Shown piece after piece: positions 1 to 10,929 of a stretch of 64,000 bases of DNA. The DNA comes from Cryptomeria japonica. Its lineage: Eukaryota > Streptophyta > Pinopsida > Cupressales > Cupressaceae. The stretch lies in the NCBI RefSeq assembly GCF_030272615.1, contig NC_081415.1:511009873-511073872 (forward strand), given 5' to 3'. The translations under genes and the position numbers were made by a program. Below the pieces are notes generated by a model. The model worked only from the letters and a program-made list of their open reading frames with translations, did not search any database and was not told the origin of the DNA. The number at the start of each line of letters is the position of its first letter. The first letter of the stretch is position 1.

Positions 1-2264
1 AAGTGGTTGAGGATCACTAAGGAATAGCCATCCTTTAGTATTCTCCCTCTTTATTAAGCCTCTTTGATGAGATAATCTGCTTTATATTTGTTGTCCTCAT
101 TTTTGTTTTCAAAAATAATGGAGGATTACATAAAAAATTTGTCAAAAAATGAAAAATTTACTCTATGGCATGCTTCCTGAAGTAGAATTTCACCTTATTC
201 CTAGTCTGGAATAATCCTTAGTTCATCCTTAAACCATTTTTTGAATTTCATCGCATTATGGGTTCGTTTGCTATGTCTTTCCTTGAATTTCGGGTTTTTT
301 CTCCCTAACTGCAGGTGGGAAATTTTCCTTAACTTGCAAGTTTTAATGTTTTCCTTTGTTTTAGTCTTTGTAGGGAAATTTTTAGTTAATTACAAGTTCA
401 CTTCATGTAAAAATAACTTGTAACTTACTTTTGATTTTCCCCTTGTTTCTTTTTGGTCATGTAGGAACGTTTTGGATAAGTTACAAGTTTATTTTAAATT
501 TTAAATTTAAAAGTCACTCGTAATTCTTTTATAAAGTTCCTCTTTAGTTACTTTTTAGTTGTAATAGGGATTTTTTCTCCTTATTAAATGTTTTCTTTTT
601 CAATTTACTTGTAAAGGGAATTTATTTTCCCCATTACAAGTTATTTTTTAAGTTAAGTTATTAAAACTTGTTAAGGGGATTTTATTTTCCTCTTACAAGT
701 TGTTATAACTTGTATTTCTCTCTCAAAAACCCAATTTTGCCTAGAATGAACAAAAGTATCATTTTAAACTCACAATTGAGTTTTAGAAACCTGATTTGCT
801 CCTAGAATGAAAATAAAGGCATTTTAACTTGCAATATGGTCTCAAAAACCCGATTTTGCCTTGTGCCAAGAAAAGTGACATTTTAAACTTGTAAAATGAA
901 AAAAGAAACCCAATTTTCATTCTTACATGAAAAATGAAACTTGTTGCATTCTTTCAAGAACCTGACCAACATTGTTGAAGGTTTTGGTTGATATTTTCCA
1001 CCAATTTTTGTGGAGAAATCTGAGGAAGAAGAAGGTGTTTATAATCCATTGCTACTTTCACGCATTCTTAGACTCTCTTCACGCTATTTAGAGATCATGA
1101 ACGCTAGTTTCATGGTATTTGACAACAAACGTGTTTTATAAATTCCATGATTTTCTCCTTCAAAATGCCACGAATCCTTTCTCTTCAAAGTCATTTTTGC
1201 TTCCTTCACTTAGGCATTGAGGTTAAAGGAATATTTGATCGATTCATGTGCCATTTTACTTGCATTTTGTGCCACGTTTTTTTTGTTTAGTCTTCCAATC
1301 TGAGTTTGGAAAATGTGGCTAGGGTTTTGGGAGTTCGTTTTGTTAATTATTTAAGGGATTTGCTTCTTCATCACAAGGATTGTTGCATTTCCTTGGAAGA
1401 GCATTTGGATTGAAGCAAGGTATGATTCCTTTTTTTTTTGTTTTTATTTTATTGTCTTGTTGGTTTTATTTCCTTGCTTGATCTTTGTATATATGTCATT
1501 TTTGCCTCAAAATCAGTTTTGTGAGAGAGTTTTTCCCCTTTGCAAAGCAATTTGTGAATCACATTGATCTTCCTCATTTTACCTCTTTACTTGCATTCGG
1601 GTTTTAAAATCCCGATTGCAAGAAGGATGAAAATAATTGATCTTCCCTTATGGTTAGAATATTTTAATAATCTTTCGTTAAAATTCCAAGTTTCAAAAAT
1701 GAAAAATACTCATTCCTTCAAAATCATGTTTTTAGAACTAGATTACATGTTTAGAGTTCTTCCCATTTTCTTGAAAGTGATTTTCCGAAAATCTTTCCAT
1801 TTTTATCCATACTCTTTTCCTTTATATGTACATTTCATTCATGTCATTTCCCACATATCGAAATATCTTTTGCACCCATTTCTCCATTTTCCCCTTTTAC
1901 AAGTATACTTGCATTCGGGTTTCAAAAGTCTAATTGCATATTTGTCCTTCCTGACTCGTATACTTGTAAAATGTTTCCCAAGATCCGAAATTGGTCAAAG
2001 TCAAGTTTCAAGCATCCCTTTTTATTTTCCATCTTCCTCTCAAAAAATAATGAAGTGAAAGGGTTAGAGTTTTTCCCATTTGAAGAAGAAAAGATGTTAG
2101 TTGCAGCTGATTTTGATGTTGATTTGACACTTTTGAGTCTTCATCACACCATACTGGATTGTTCTTCAATGACAGATTTATCATCATCCTCTATTCCCAA
2201 GAAGATGAAATACAAATATGACAAATACCAGAATTAGGTTTCTCCTACACAAGTTTCCTCTCCT
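1..2264 (+). other. Non-coding leader of gypsy-type element, hairpin-rich
   Basis: No convincing coding region. The sequence is T-rich and peppered with ACTTGTAA and its complement TTACAAGT. The same motif reappears at 5590-5700 beyond the accessory reading frame, which suggests both stretches belong to one repeat unit. A CTTGCA...TGCAAG inverted repeat lies near 1590-1622 and a related half-copy near 1907. AAG followed by GTATGATT at 1418-1427 resembles a plant 5' splice site before a T-rich stretch, but no partner acceptor could be proven. Short reading frames here (for example 1564-2058) look like chance. Confidence 0.5.
390..713. repeat. Cluster of short inverted repeats with ACTTGTAA stems
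   Basis: At least four hairpin-forming units share one stem sequence: 390-398 with 415-423; 607-641 (ACTTGTAA-GGGAA arms around a short loop); 665-701 (AACTTG, GGGGA arms); and 695-713 (ACAAGTT with AACTTGT). The arms can be read directly. Their function is unknown. Confidence 0.7.
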
Positions 2265-3931
2265 ATGGATCATATCAAGGATATGGAAGTGGTGCATCTT
2301 AACATATCAAAATTTGTCAAAAAGGTGGAAGATCCACAGGATAGTAATATGCAGTGTTTCTTGGACAGCCACATTCACCACGCTTCCTCTTGTCCGATGG
2401 CTGCCCTAGAACATGAATTTTTCTTTGCATGTGCTCATGATTTTGACAAGGAGACCAGAGTCATCAGAAATGATGATGGGGAGGCAATAATTTGCCTTAA
2501 TGCGGATACCATTGAGAAATTATTCATAATACCATTTGCACCTATGTACATGGACATTTCCTTGGATATTGCAATTGAGTACTATGTCAAGAGGGAAAGG
2601 GCATGCAAACACCATATCAATAGGTGTATTCATAAGACATGGGTCACTTTCACAAGGTGGGCTAAGTTATACCGATGTGACTTCAAGTGGGAAATTGGAG
2701 ACATCATCACTCTCCTCAGCAAAATTTTGGGTCTTGATTTTTCTAATTTTTTTGAGACTTGGATGTATCAGTTTATAATGTTCATAAGGCAGACCCATCA
2801 TATTCATGGGGAGAGGTCATTAGTGATGCTTTGTGTGAACAACTTGCAGCAATCCCTACCACTATGAAATTTTATATGAACTCATACTTAGTGTATTTAG
2901 CAGCATCACTTAGCCATTTACCCGGTCTTTCTACCAAGGGTGATCGCTCGCTTATACCAGTGTGGGAATACTATGATTGGCTGCCCTGGGGACCCAACAA
3001 ATTACATTTCAGGAGGGTTCAAGATGCTTTCTTAGGTTATTTCATGTGCCAGTTTGACAGGACTTTGAAGAATAGAAGGGTGTCAGATGAAGCATGGGAA
3101 AGAGTGAATGAGTATGGTTGCATGTTCCTTCAATTCCCGACTTTTACTTATATGAGAGTTGGATGCTATAATGGGTAGCCATACATGCTTCCTAGATACT
3201 CAACTGATAGGATTATTCTTATGGAGTTGTGAAGATAGATCATGGTTGTGCATGCTCATCAATCTGTGAAACATATGGTTGGGATGGGGATTTCTACAAC
3301 TAACCCATTGAATATGGGTCAGTATTGTCTTGTCACATCTGTCAAAGCCAAAGCCATGGAGACTGAGATGCAGGAAATTAAACTCAAATTTTTTAAGTCA
3401 AGGGCAGTTTTTGATTACTGAGGGATGAAGGAAAGGATTAAGAAATCCTTCATACATGTGCATCACATTGAGGATATCTTGGTGGATCTTCATATAGAAA
3501 AGGAGGTTCTCAAGATGGACTATTGCAGGCTCACCCTTGAGCAGATTCTTGATTTGAACCTTGTGAACTTTCCAAAGGGGATGGTTGATGATGAAATTGT
3601 GCTTTATCCAAAATACATCTCATGGAAGTTCAAAGAAGCTCCACTTCCTCTAATCCAATGGTCACCTAAAGAATGCACTTCCATTCTTGAGATATTTCAG
3701 TCCATCTTAGCTAACACTAACACTTGGCTCAAAGGTAATGGTGTTAGGCTCATCAAGATTAAGGATGGAAACGAAGATGATTCTACAGGGCCTCTTAGAT
3801 GCAAGTCTGAGATTCAGATTGATAACAAGGAAGGTGCATCATCTTCTGGCACAAGGATCAAGTTGTGGGTCAGTGGGGCAATGGTTCTTCCTCCTGAGGA
3901 GACGACAATTCATCAGAAAGAAAAGTCCTAG
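2265..3931 (+). pseudogene. Accessory ORF of gypsy-type element, N-terminal part (broken)
   Basis: I do not recognise this protein. A coherent product reads from about 2265. It runs in one frame to about 2800, shifts frame between 2759 and 2867, and continues in the second frame to 3931. That frame holds in-frame stops at 3176-3178, about 3229 and 3419-3421. The protein is mixed alpha/beta-like, with conserved-looking aromatic and charged positions (WAKLYRCDF, GLDFSNFFETWMYQF, YYDWLPWGPNKLHF, FLQFPTFTYMRVG). No reverse transcriptase, integrase or zinc-knuckle motif is present. It lies upstream of an LTR promoter and primer-binding site, so it is either an extra gene inside a very long LTR or the 3' accessory gene of an adjoining copy. 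A captured plant mobile-domain-like protein is possible but unproven. The breaks show it is not functional here. Confidence 0.55.
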
Positions 3932-5524
3932 CTACACATTCATGTGATCGATCCTGATGATCTAGAAGAAGGACAATAATTAGATGATGCTCATAGGTCA
4001 TTAGCTTCATATTCATCTCATGAGATTTCCTCCTCAGTTCCCATGGAGCTATCTCTACCTCCTCCTGACATGGTAGCGGTCGAGTCCCCTCAGGATGCCA
4101 TTCCTATTTTAGTAGTTGAGGCCCCTATTGATCATCAACAAGAGAGTTTTGGGTATCTTCAAGGATACTCCTGCATGCATTCATCTATCAGATATTGATA
4201 CCTCTACTTCTATCTTTGAGGAGTTTATGAAACAAATTTCATGTCCTTTGGTTACTAAGAAAGCCATGATTGCCATCCAGATAGATACTTCCCCTAGGAT
4301 AACCATGGTTGCTCAAATAGAAAGTGCTTCTCCTTCGCTCGTAGTTGTTACTGAAGGAGAGTTGATGGCTTTATCTCCATGGCTTAGTTAATTCACGCCC
4401 AAGAGGAAAAAGCAGGAGTTTTCTCCTGATGCCTTTGATTACCAGCAACTTAAGCAATCTAGGCCCAAGGTTGCTAAAAGATCCTTTAAACAATCTCAAG
4501 GATAACAATTGATGGTAATAAGATGAAGATGGCTGAAATTGTTGAGCCACTTGCAGATAAGCCTCGTGAAGAAATGTCAACTACTGATTATAAAATCACA
4601 AGGGTAGAATTGGGTAATAAAATGCATTAGGTAGTGAAGCATGATGCCCAGTATTTTGTAGCTTCACTAGTATAGTGATATGATGAGCTTCTAGACAAGA
4701 AAGACAAGCTAGAAGAAGACACTAGGCAACTTGTTACAGTTGTCCGTAAGATCACTAAACATGTCGGTGAAGTGAGAAATCCTTCAAGTTCTACTGAGGC
4801 ACATGAATCAATTCATGGAGTGGAAAGCGTTGCTTAAAAGGTACAAGCATTGGAATCTTGGGTTGATCAGCTTCATAATCTATGTGCACAAATCTTCAAG
4901 GAGGTTTTCCAAATGATGGTCAAATTGAAAACCATTGAAGAACAATTGAACCAAGTTTCTGATACTTTCAAACAAAACTTGGAAAGGGTAGAAGACATCT
5001 TGACTACTTATCTTAAAATTCCTCAGCAAAAGTTAAGTGTTCTTCTACAACATCAGGTAATTCCTTTAAGGGTTGTGCACTTAGAATATCAAGAGCTCTT
5101 GGGAAACAAAGCCCTTGTTCTCAAGTCACTTGTTGAAGACATTGATGATTCTATGAGGTTGTGAATGGAAGTTTTACAGGGTATGATCTCTCACTGTGAG
5201 AAAGCTTCTTGCAACATAATAGGTCATTATGGGGAATTATTGGCAGAAGAAAAGGTTCTCTCAGATCTACAATTGAAGATCCATCAAGAGTGGAAAAGTG
5301 AACCATTTTCACCAGCATCCATTCAAGCCTTAGTGACTTATCAAACCTACTTGCAGGAAATCAAGTCTTCCTTTGAGAGAAATGATGCCACAATCCTTTG
5401 TTGCAGCGATGTTATCATGAAAACCATGATCGTGGCCAAAAATACCAATGAACTGGATCTTGATGAGCTACAAATGATTATCTGGAAGTTTAAAGGATTC
5501 ATGTCTTCTCACATTGGAACTTAA
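3932..5524 (+). pseudogene. Accessory ORF, acidic linker and coiled-coil C-terminus (broken)
   Basis: This continues the product above. After a TAG at about 3929 the reading shifts frame near 4140 and again near 4500. It then runs, with stops near 4630, 4672, 4835 and 5162, to the final TAA at 5522-5524. The section around 3990-4400 is rich in Ser, Pro and acidic residues and looks disordered, followed by a basic patch (TPKRKKQEF). From about 4690 the protein is heptad-like (YDELLDKKDKLEEDTRQL, MMVKLKTIEEQLNQV, VLSDLQLKIHQEW) and is predicted by eye to be coiled coil. In total about 1,080 codons were once continuous. The size and coiled-coil tail are unlike gag or pol, so its role in the element (particle scaffold, chromatin targeting, captured host gene) is open. 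Confidence 0.5.
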
Positions 5525-5798
5525 GTTTTTTTCAACACTTGGTTTCATTTTCAAAATTGTAATCTTTTATTTGTAGTTTCTCCTTCCACATGTTTACTTG
5601 TAAAAACATTTTTGTAAGATTGCAAGTTATGTCATTACTTGCGTTTTTATAATTACAAGTGGACAAGTTACAAGTTAATTTAGGATAGGACTTGTAACTT
5701 TGAATAATTCATAGTTAGTTATTGAATAACTCTTGGTGGTTGAGAGAATTTCTCAAGTTAGTTGGGATCCTCCCATATTTTTCTCATGACTTGTCTCC

Positions 5799-5806
5799 TA
5801 TAAATA
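5799..5806 (+). promoter_or_regulatory. LTR TATA box
   Basis: TATAAATA sits about 40 bases upstream of AATAAA (5847-5852), a spacing common in plant LTRs where the start site and the poly(A) signal lie close together. Transcription would start near 5830 and run into gag. Confidence 0.6.
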
Positions 5807-5878
5807 CTTGAGGGGGTCTATTGTATCTTATATCTTTTAGAAAAGAAATAAAAAATGCTGCCAAATTTATAGCAAAGA

Positions 5879-6354
5879 AGTCTTTGAGCTTTCATTTTTG
5901 AATTCAAGAATTGAAAGAAATAGAAGAAAATCACTCGAGCTTTGAGTCTTTGTGCTACATTCTTGAGTTTGTGTTCCATATTATCTTTCTTGCAAGTGTT
6001 TCTTTAAGAGATTAATCGAATTTGATTTGCAGTCTTTATATTGAAAGTATTGGAGGTTAATATAAATTAGAGTAAATATTATTTTGAGAGGAATTGAAAG
6101 ACTTTGTGCTTGCACTTGTTCTTAAGAGAGTTTAGAAGTAGATTTTGTAAGAAATAGTTGTGAGTCTTTGAGATTGTACTACTTCTTACTATTTTACGTA
6201 GAAGAGAATAAGGTATTTCAGTCTTTGTGTTGATATAATTTGTTCTGAATATAATTAATATAGAAAAAAGGCTAGATAAGACTTCACATAATCAAGACTT
6301 TGAGCTTGATATTGTTGTCCTATCTCGAATGAAGTGACAGAAGTCTTTGAGCTT
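5879..6354 (+). repeat. Eight dispersed copies of a GTCTTTGAGCTT-like motif
   Basis: Motif starts are near 5879, 5944, 6031, 6099, 6163, 6220, 6294 and 6341, spaced 47-87 bases. The core is AGTCTTTGWGCTT with small changes, alternating GTCTTTG and GACTTTG. The flanks between copies do not match, so this is not a simple tandem repeat. Confidence 0.65.
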
Positions 6355-6626
6355 TTAGGAAACTTCATTTAATTTCTCTCATTTAATTTCAAAAATTTGT
6401 TACTGTTGTTTTATGTTAAATTGCTATCACTTTTCTATGAAGAGAAAAGGATGTTGGTTTTCTTGAAAGAAGAAGAAAGACTGATGTCCCATCCCATTTT
6501 AATTTTAAGTTGTAGATAGGTAGGGAGAGCCTTCCCTTAATTAGGAGAGTTTTACTCACAGACTGTGGTTAAAACCACAATTTTGTATATTTTCCCACAT
6601 GTACAAAATTTTCAACCAACAATTGT

Positions 6627-6644
6627 TGGTGACTTTGTTGGGGA
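6627..6644 (+). promoter_or_regulatory. Primer-binding site (tRNA-Arg-like)
   Basis: TGGTGACTTTGTTGGGGA follows the LTR end after a five-base spacer. Plant gypsy elements of the Tat/Ogre type commonly use a tRNA-Arg site of the form TGGCGACTCCACTGGGGA. Most differences here are C-to-T. The first four bases overlap a perfect 16-base palindrome (6615-6630). About 300 bases of non-coding leader separate it from gag. Confidence 0.6.
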
Positions 6645-6947
6645 TATGAACGCATTCAAAAGCCTCACGCTTTCATTTGAAGTCTGGTGTCTTGCTGATT
6701 TTTCAAAATTTATTACTTTGGTTCTTTATACTTCTTTAAGCTGGAAGGTTTGCATTTTTACGTTCGTCGTAGGACAGGTTAAAATTCTCAAGAAATATCT
6801 CTTGTTGAATGAGTTAGATTTCATTTTCTCACTAGTACATCTTTCCTTTCATGAACTACAAGTTATCCTCCATCAAAGAAAAAGAAGTCTATCCCAAGTG
6901 AAAGTTCACCTTTCTTTTTCAAACCATTGATATCTTCATCATTTAGT

Positions 6948-7856
6948 ATGGCTAATCCATCTCCTCCTCCCAGTCCATAGGAAGAATCTTTTGGTCCTTT
7001 AGCCTTAACCCCACCTCTTCATCAACTTCCGCAAGGTTCCCAAAAAAATCTTCCCAAGTTATATGGAGATGGAAAACAACATCCCGATGAGCATGTCAAA
7101 TCTTTTTACATGGCATGTGGTGTTCTTGGAGTAGAACATGAAGATGTTGTTGTTTGCTTGTTCATAGAAACTCTTCAAGGTATTGCAACCGATTGGTTTT
7201 TCAATCTCATTGTTGGTTCAGTTGTATCTTGGAACTTGTTGAGAGACAAGTTTGAGGAATGTTTCAAGCCTGCAAAAGATAAACATGCCTTGCTAGCCCA
7301 ATTGACCCAAATGAAGAAAGATACCCACGAAGGCATGCGAGAATTCATTGCTAAGTTCAATAAATTAGCAAATAAAATTCCTATCAATTTTGAACCTACT
7401 CTTGAGAATCTTAAGTTCTTTTTCATCAATACCCAGTTGTCGGAGGTCAGTTTCTTCCTAAGGCGGGCATCTCCAATAGATTTATCTATTACTCAATCAA
7501 TGGCTACTAAAATTGAAGACTATTTGATCCTAGCTGGTAAAATCAAAAGGGATTCTAATCGGTCCAAAGGAAATTCTCATATAGAAAGTTCTTCTTCAGG
7601 TTCTATCGACCCAATGGTGCAGAAATTGGCAAATGAGCTCCTTGCTTTGAAGAAGCAAGTATCTCTGAATTCCTATCCTACACCATACAAGGATATCCCA
7701 AGACGAGCGTATCCTAATGTTGTTGTCAGTTATGCTGATAAGAATCAACCCAAACTACCTCCTCCCAAGAGGCATGTGCTTGAACCACCTCCTTCCAAGG
7801 TAGTTGTTGGTTATTATGAGACTGATCAAAGTGAGCCTTCTTACTTTGATTATTAG
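6948..7856 (+). pseudogene. Ty3/gypsy gag capsid region (broken)
   Basis: Gag packages the element RNA in cytoplasmic particles. Translation from ATG 6948 gives MANPSPPPSP, then a TAG at 6978, then continuous sequence to a TAG at 7854-7856. The middle part (about 7040-7500) has the plant retrotransposon gag pattern: GDGKQHPDEHVKSFYMACG, a W-F pair in ATDWFFNL, then SWNLLRDKFEECF and THEGMREFIAKFNKL. A Pro-rich tail with PPPKRH follows. No CCHC knuckle is visible before the break. Both stops can be explained by single C-to-T changes of Gln codons. Homology is clear from the family pattern; assignment to the Tat/Athila-like branch is inference. Confidence 0.85.
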
Positions 7857-8982
7857 TCTAACGATGTTTTTATTCCTCCAAAAGAAGAAGAAGATGCAAC
7901 TGCCAACTCTACTATACGCTATATGCACTATGGTGACTCTATTGCTACTGAAGGGACTCATAGTCAAGCATTTGTCATGATGACAAGATCTGAGACTCGG
8001 TTAGCTCAACAAGATGGAGCCACGAAAATTGTAAGTGATTCTCAATCACCTGTTACTATCGCTAAAAGAGTAACATCAGTACCCTATATTCCAAAGGATG
8101 TAGTGAAAATTCAAGTAACAATAATCCTCCTTTTGTTTCTTCCATTGATCCCAAGCCCAGTATGCCTAACCTCAAACTACAATCGGACAATGTTCATCAC
8201 TCCCTAGCTAGTTCATTTCAAGCTTTTGACATTATTGATCATGCTAGGAAGACCCTTGAGATTCAAATGTCCGAAGTTGAGTATTTACAAGCTAATCCTG
8301 ATCAATTTGATAGGCTAGCTAATTTTATTAAAAGTAAGAAAGCTCGACCTATACTTGAAAATACTACCCCTCAAGAACATAAGAATTTACCCAATCATTT
8401 GGTAAAAATTCCATCAACTACCCCAAGAAAGATAGAACCCTTTTATATTTCCCTATTGATCAATGGTTTTTAGTTGAGCAATTGTATATTGGATTTTGAT
8501 GCTTCTGATAATGTCATACCCGCTGAGGTTGGTCAAGATTTGGGGCTAACCTTGACTAAAAAATTTGGTCATTGTTATTCCATGGAAAACAAACAAGTGC
8601 CTCTTATTGGACAAATCAAGAATGCTCAATTTACATTTGCATCTTTCCCAGATAATAAAATAAAGATGACTATTTTGGTAGTCAACGTTCCTGCATCATA
8701 TGGAATGTTACTTGGTCGTAATTTTTGCAAGGATGTTGGAGGAGAACTCAACATGGATATGACTGAGGCAAGGATACCTGTCAAAGGTATTGTATAGAAG
8801 TTAGTTCCTAAAAGAGAGACCAAGTACACGGTTGTCAAGTCTAATGATCCTCATGCTCAGATTCTTTTTGAATCTTTGGGTTTTGGGAATTATTATCTTT
8901 ATATAGATGAAATCTCGGAGTTCGTTGAAGATTGCCCTTCTAGCAACTCTGACATTTCACTACTTTCAACAAATGGAAAATT
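7857..8982 (+). pseudogene. Ty3/gypsy gag tail and aspartic protease (broken, truncated)
   Basis: The frame continues past the gag stop to about 8110, then a frameshift leads into a linker (8162-8473, ending in a TAG) and the protease (8474-8797, ending in a TAG), with coherent residues on to 8982. Protease marks are a degenerate catalytic box, LDFDASDNV, where D-S/T-G is expected, followed by KQVPLIGQIKNAQF and the flap/second-half motif GMLLGRNFC. The catalytic Gly is missing, so it is inactive. The element is cut off at 8983 by the inserted copia LTR, so reverse transcriptase and integrase are not present on this side. Confidence 0.85.
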
Positions 8983-9504
8983 TGTTAGAAATTAGGATCT
9001 TAGGATACTAATCATTATAAACAAGATCATAAAGTAAATGAAACGAGAAACATACATGCATAAATGCACACATTACACAAGATATACATGGGGAAAACCC
9101 TTTCGGGTTAAAAACCCCACAAAGCATCATTTAATTAAAACACTTACAAATATAGTCTATCATAAAATAGACATGAATCTGGGGACACTCCTCCAATACT
9201 TCCACATGGCCAATAATACCTCATATGCATAGTGATACAACTCACCATAAAGCTCCAAATTCTCACCACTCCCAAATGAGAGAGAACCTCCTTAAATATA
9301 TGAGGAAGGGTGGCTTCACTAGTCACACCTTTTCAATAGCCCCCACTCATAAATAATTAATAATCTAATAGTTATTAGATTATAATTATTTCAAATGGGA
9401 TATGCTTATAAATCATATAATCTATAAGATTTTATAACCTTATATCAGAACATTATATATAATAATTATAAGGATGTGATCCCTAATAACTTGATGTTCT
9501 AACA
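8983..9504 (-). repeat. Ty1/copia-type LTR on the minus strand
   Basis: Bounded by perfect inverted ends TGTTAGAA (8983-8990) and TTCTAACA (9497-9504), 522 bases. A purine tract adjoins it on the right, so on the minus strand this is the 3' LTR and the body of the element lies to the right. It interrupts the gypsy protease region. The five bases outside its left end are AAATT; the matching duplication on the far side was not found. Confidence 0.8.
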
Positions 9505-9517
9505 CTCCCCCTTAATG
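9505..9517 (-). promoter_or_regulatory. Polypurine tract
   Basis: On the minus strand this reads CATTAAGGGGGAG directly before TGTTAGAA, the standard plus-strand primer position of a copia element. Confidence 0.75.
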
Positions 9518-9764
9518 TTAATAGGGGATCACATGTCAATTTCTATATAAAAAAATGAAGTACCCCAGTAATGTAGGTTTTCTTTGATAGTGATAAATAG
9601 GGACACAAATATATGCCAAATGAAGATCATGCATTCTAGACTACATGAAAGTCATCTTGTCATAATTTATAATACCGGTGTTTTAAAAGTGATGCTATGA
9701 GGTCTTAAAAAATTATATTGGAGTCGCTATCTCCTCAAATTAGCCTATCCCTGGGTTCATTGCA

Positions 9765-10010
9765 TAGTGCCCGTAGGACTTAATACAATGCTTTAACAAG
9801 TGGAAGATTTACAAGGAGAATAATTTACAATATGCCCGTAGGACTTAAGCACAAATGTGCCTATAGGACTTACTAATGCCTACCTGCAGTATTTAAAATT
9901 AAAAAAGGACTTACATATGCCTATCTATAGGCTTAAAGGACTTATTAATTCCTATATAGGTCTTATTTCATACCTATTAGGACATATACCTACCCATAGG
10001 ATTTAAAAAC
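9765..10010. repeat. Degenerate repeats of GCCTATAGGACTTA
   Basis: At least six variants of a ~14-base motif (GCCCGTAGGACTTA, GCCTATAGGACTTA, CCTATATAGGTCTTA and similar) occur at irregular spacing. Many contain the palindromic core CCTATAGG. Confidence 0.6.
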
Positions 10011-10195
10011 TAGGATTTAACCACTAGGTGGTGTCATTGACATGCACACTCCCCCTCAATGGAATCACCTAAGGGAAATAATTATTTGAATTTGGAGCAT
10101 ATAATGCCTAAAGGTCTTATGCCTATTAGGTTTTACATCTAGGATTTAGCCACTAGGTGGTGTCATGTACACTCCCCCTTAATGGAATCACCTAA
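10011..10195. repeat. Two direct copies of a ~60-bp box carrying polypurine-tract-like sequence
   Basis: Copies at 10011-10072 and 10140-10195 share CCACTAGGTGGTGTCAT, then ACACTCCCCCT, then AATGGAATCACCTAA. On the minus strand each holds AGGGGGAGTGT, very close to the true polypurine tract/LTR junction at 9505. Confidence 0.7.
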
Positions 10196-10252
10196 AGCCA
10201 TTCTTTGCATAGAAGATTTCAAAGTGATGGCTGAAATTTCAATATATAGCAT

Positions 10253-10390
10253 GTGCCCATGATCTTCAAAGTGTCTTTATTATAGAATGATTTCACTTGA
10301 ATGAGGTTCCCATGATCTTCAAGGTTCCTTTATTATAGAATGCTTTCACTTGAGTGAGGTGCCCATGATCTTCAATGTTTATTTTGATCT
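10253..10390. repeat. 54-bp tandem repeat, about 2.4 copies
   Basis: Units start near 10253, 10307 and 10361 and share CCCATGATCTTCAA, TTTATTATAGAATG and TTTCACTTGA. The third copy is partial. Confidence 0.75.
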
Positions 10391-10864
10391 TTAGAAATGA
10401 TATTCTCTAGAAAGAGTAAATTAACTTCAATTAATATGGTACTTTCATATGTATCCAAATGGAACTCTTCCATAAATCTTCAAGGCCATATTGATTCTTC
10501 AAGAGCTACATTCATATTTTGTCCATTTGATTCAAAAACACATAGAAGATAGTCTTCTTATTAAAGTATTGCACCATCCATGTAATAGCACTTGCACCAT
10601 ACGTTTTGAAGGCATAACCTTGCCATAGAAGAAACAATATAGTTAGTAACATAGTAATCAACTTCATTTTAGGTGCAAAGAAAGAACATAATTTTTTTTT
10701 TTCATTTGCCAAAGATCATATAATATTCCTCATAAATTTAGAATATAATCCAATGCAAGGAAATAAACATATATTTTCATGAGAATAAGCATGAATAATT
10801 AGTTGTCTTGTTTAAAAAGTAGACATAATACTACATATAGTAATGATCCATAAAAAAATTAGGC

Positions 10865-10929
10865 AATGGGTGAGCTATCCTTTCTAGGTTTTCTCCCCAG
10901 ACAGTTTACAAGGGCGATAGTCACCCATT
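10865..10929. repeat. Inverted repeat (hairpin)
   Basis: AATGGGTGAGCTATC (10865-10879) pairs with GATAGTCACCCATT (10916-10929), with one bulged base and a 36-base loop. Confidence 0.65.

Larger units (their letters stand above)
5525..6621 (+). repeat. LTR 3' portion (U3 end, R, U5) of Ty3/gypsy element
   Basis: Contains a TATA box (5799-5806), a possible polyadenylation signal (5847-5852) and a U5-like stretch, and ends at CAACA (6621) five bases before a primer-binding site. The 5' end of the LTR is not resolved. It could begin near TGTTTACTTG (about 5590), or the LTR may include the accessory frame and reach the left edge of the window. A second LTR copy is needed to decide. Confidence 0.6.
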
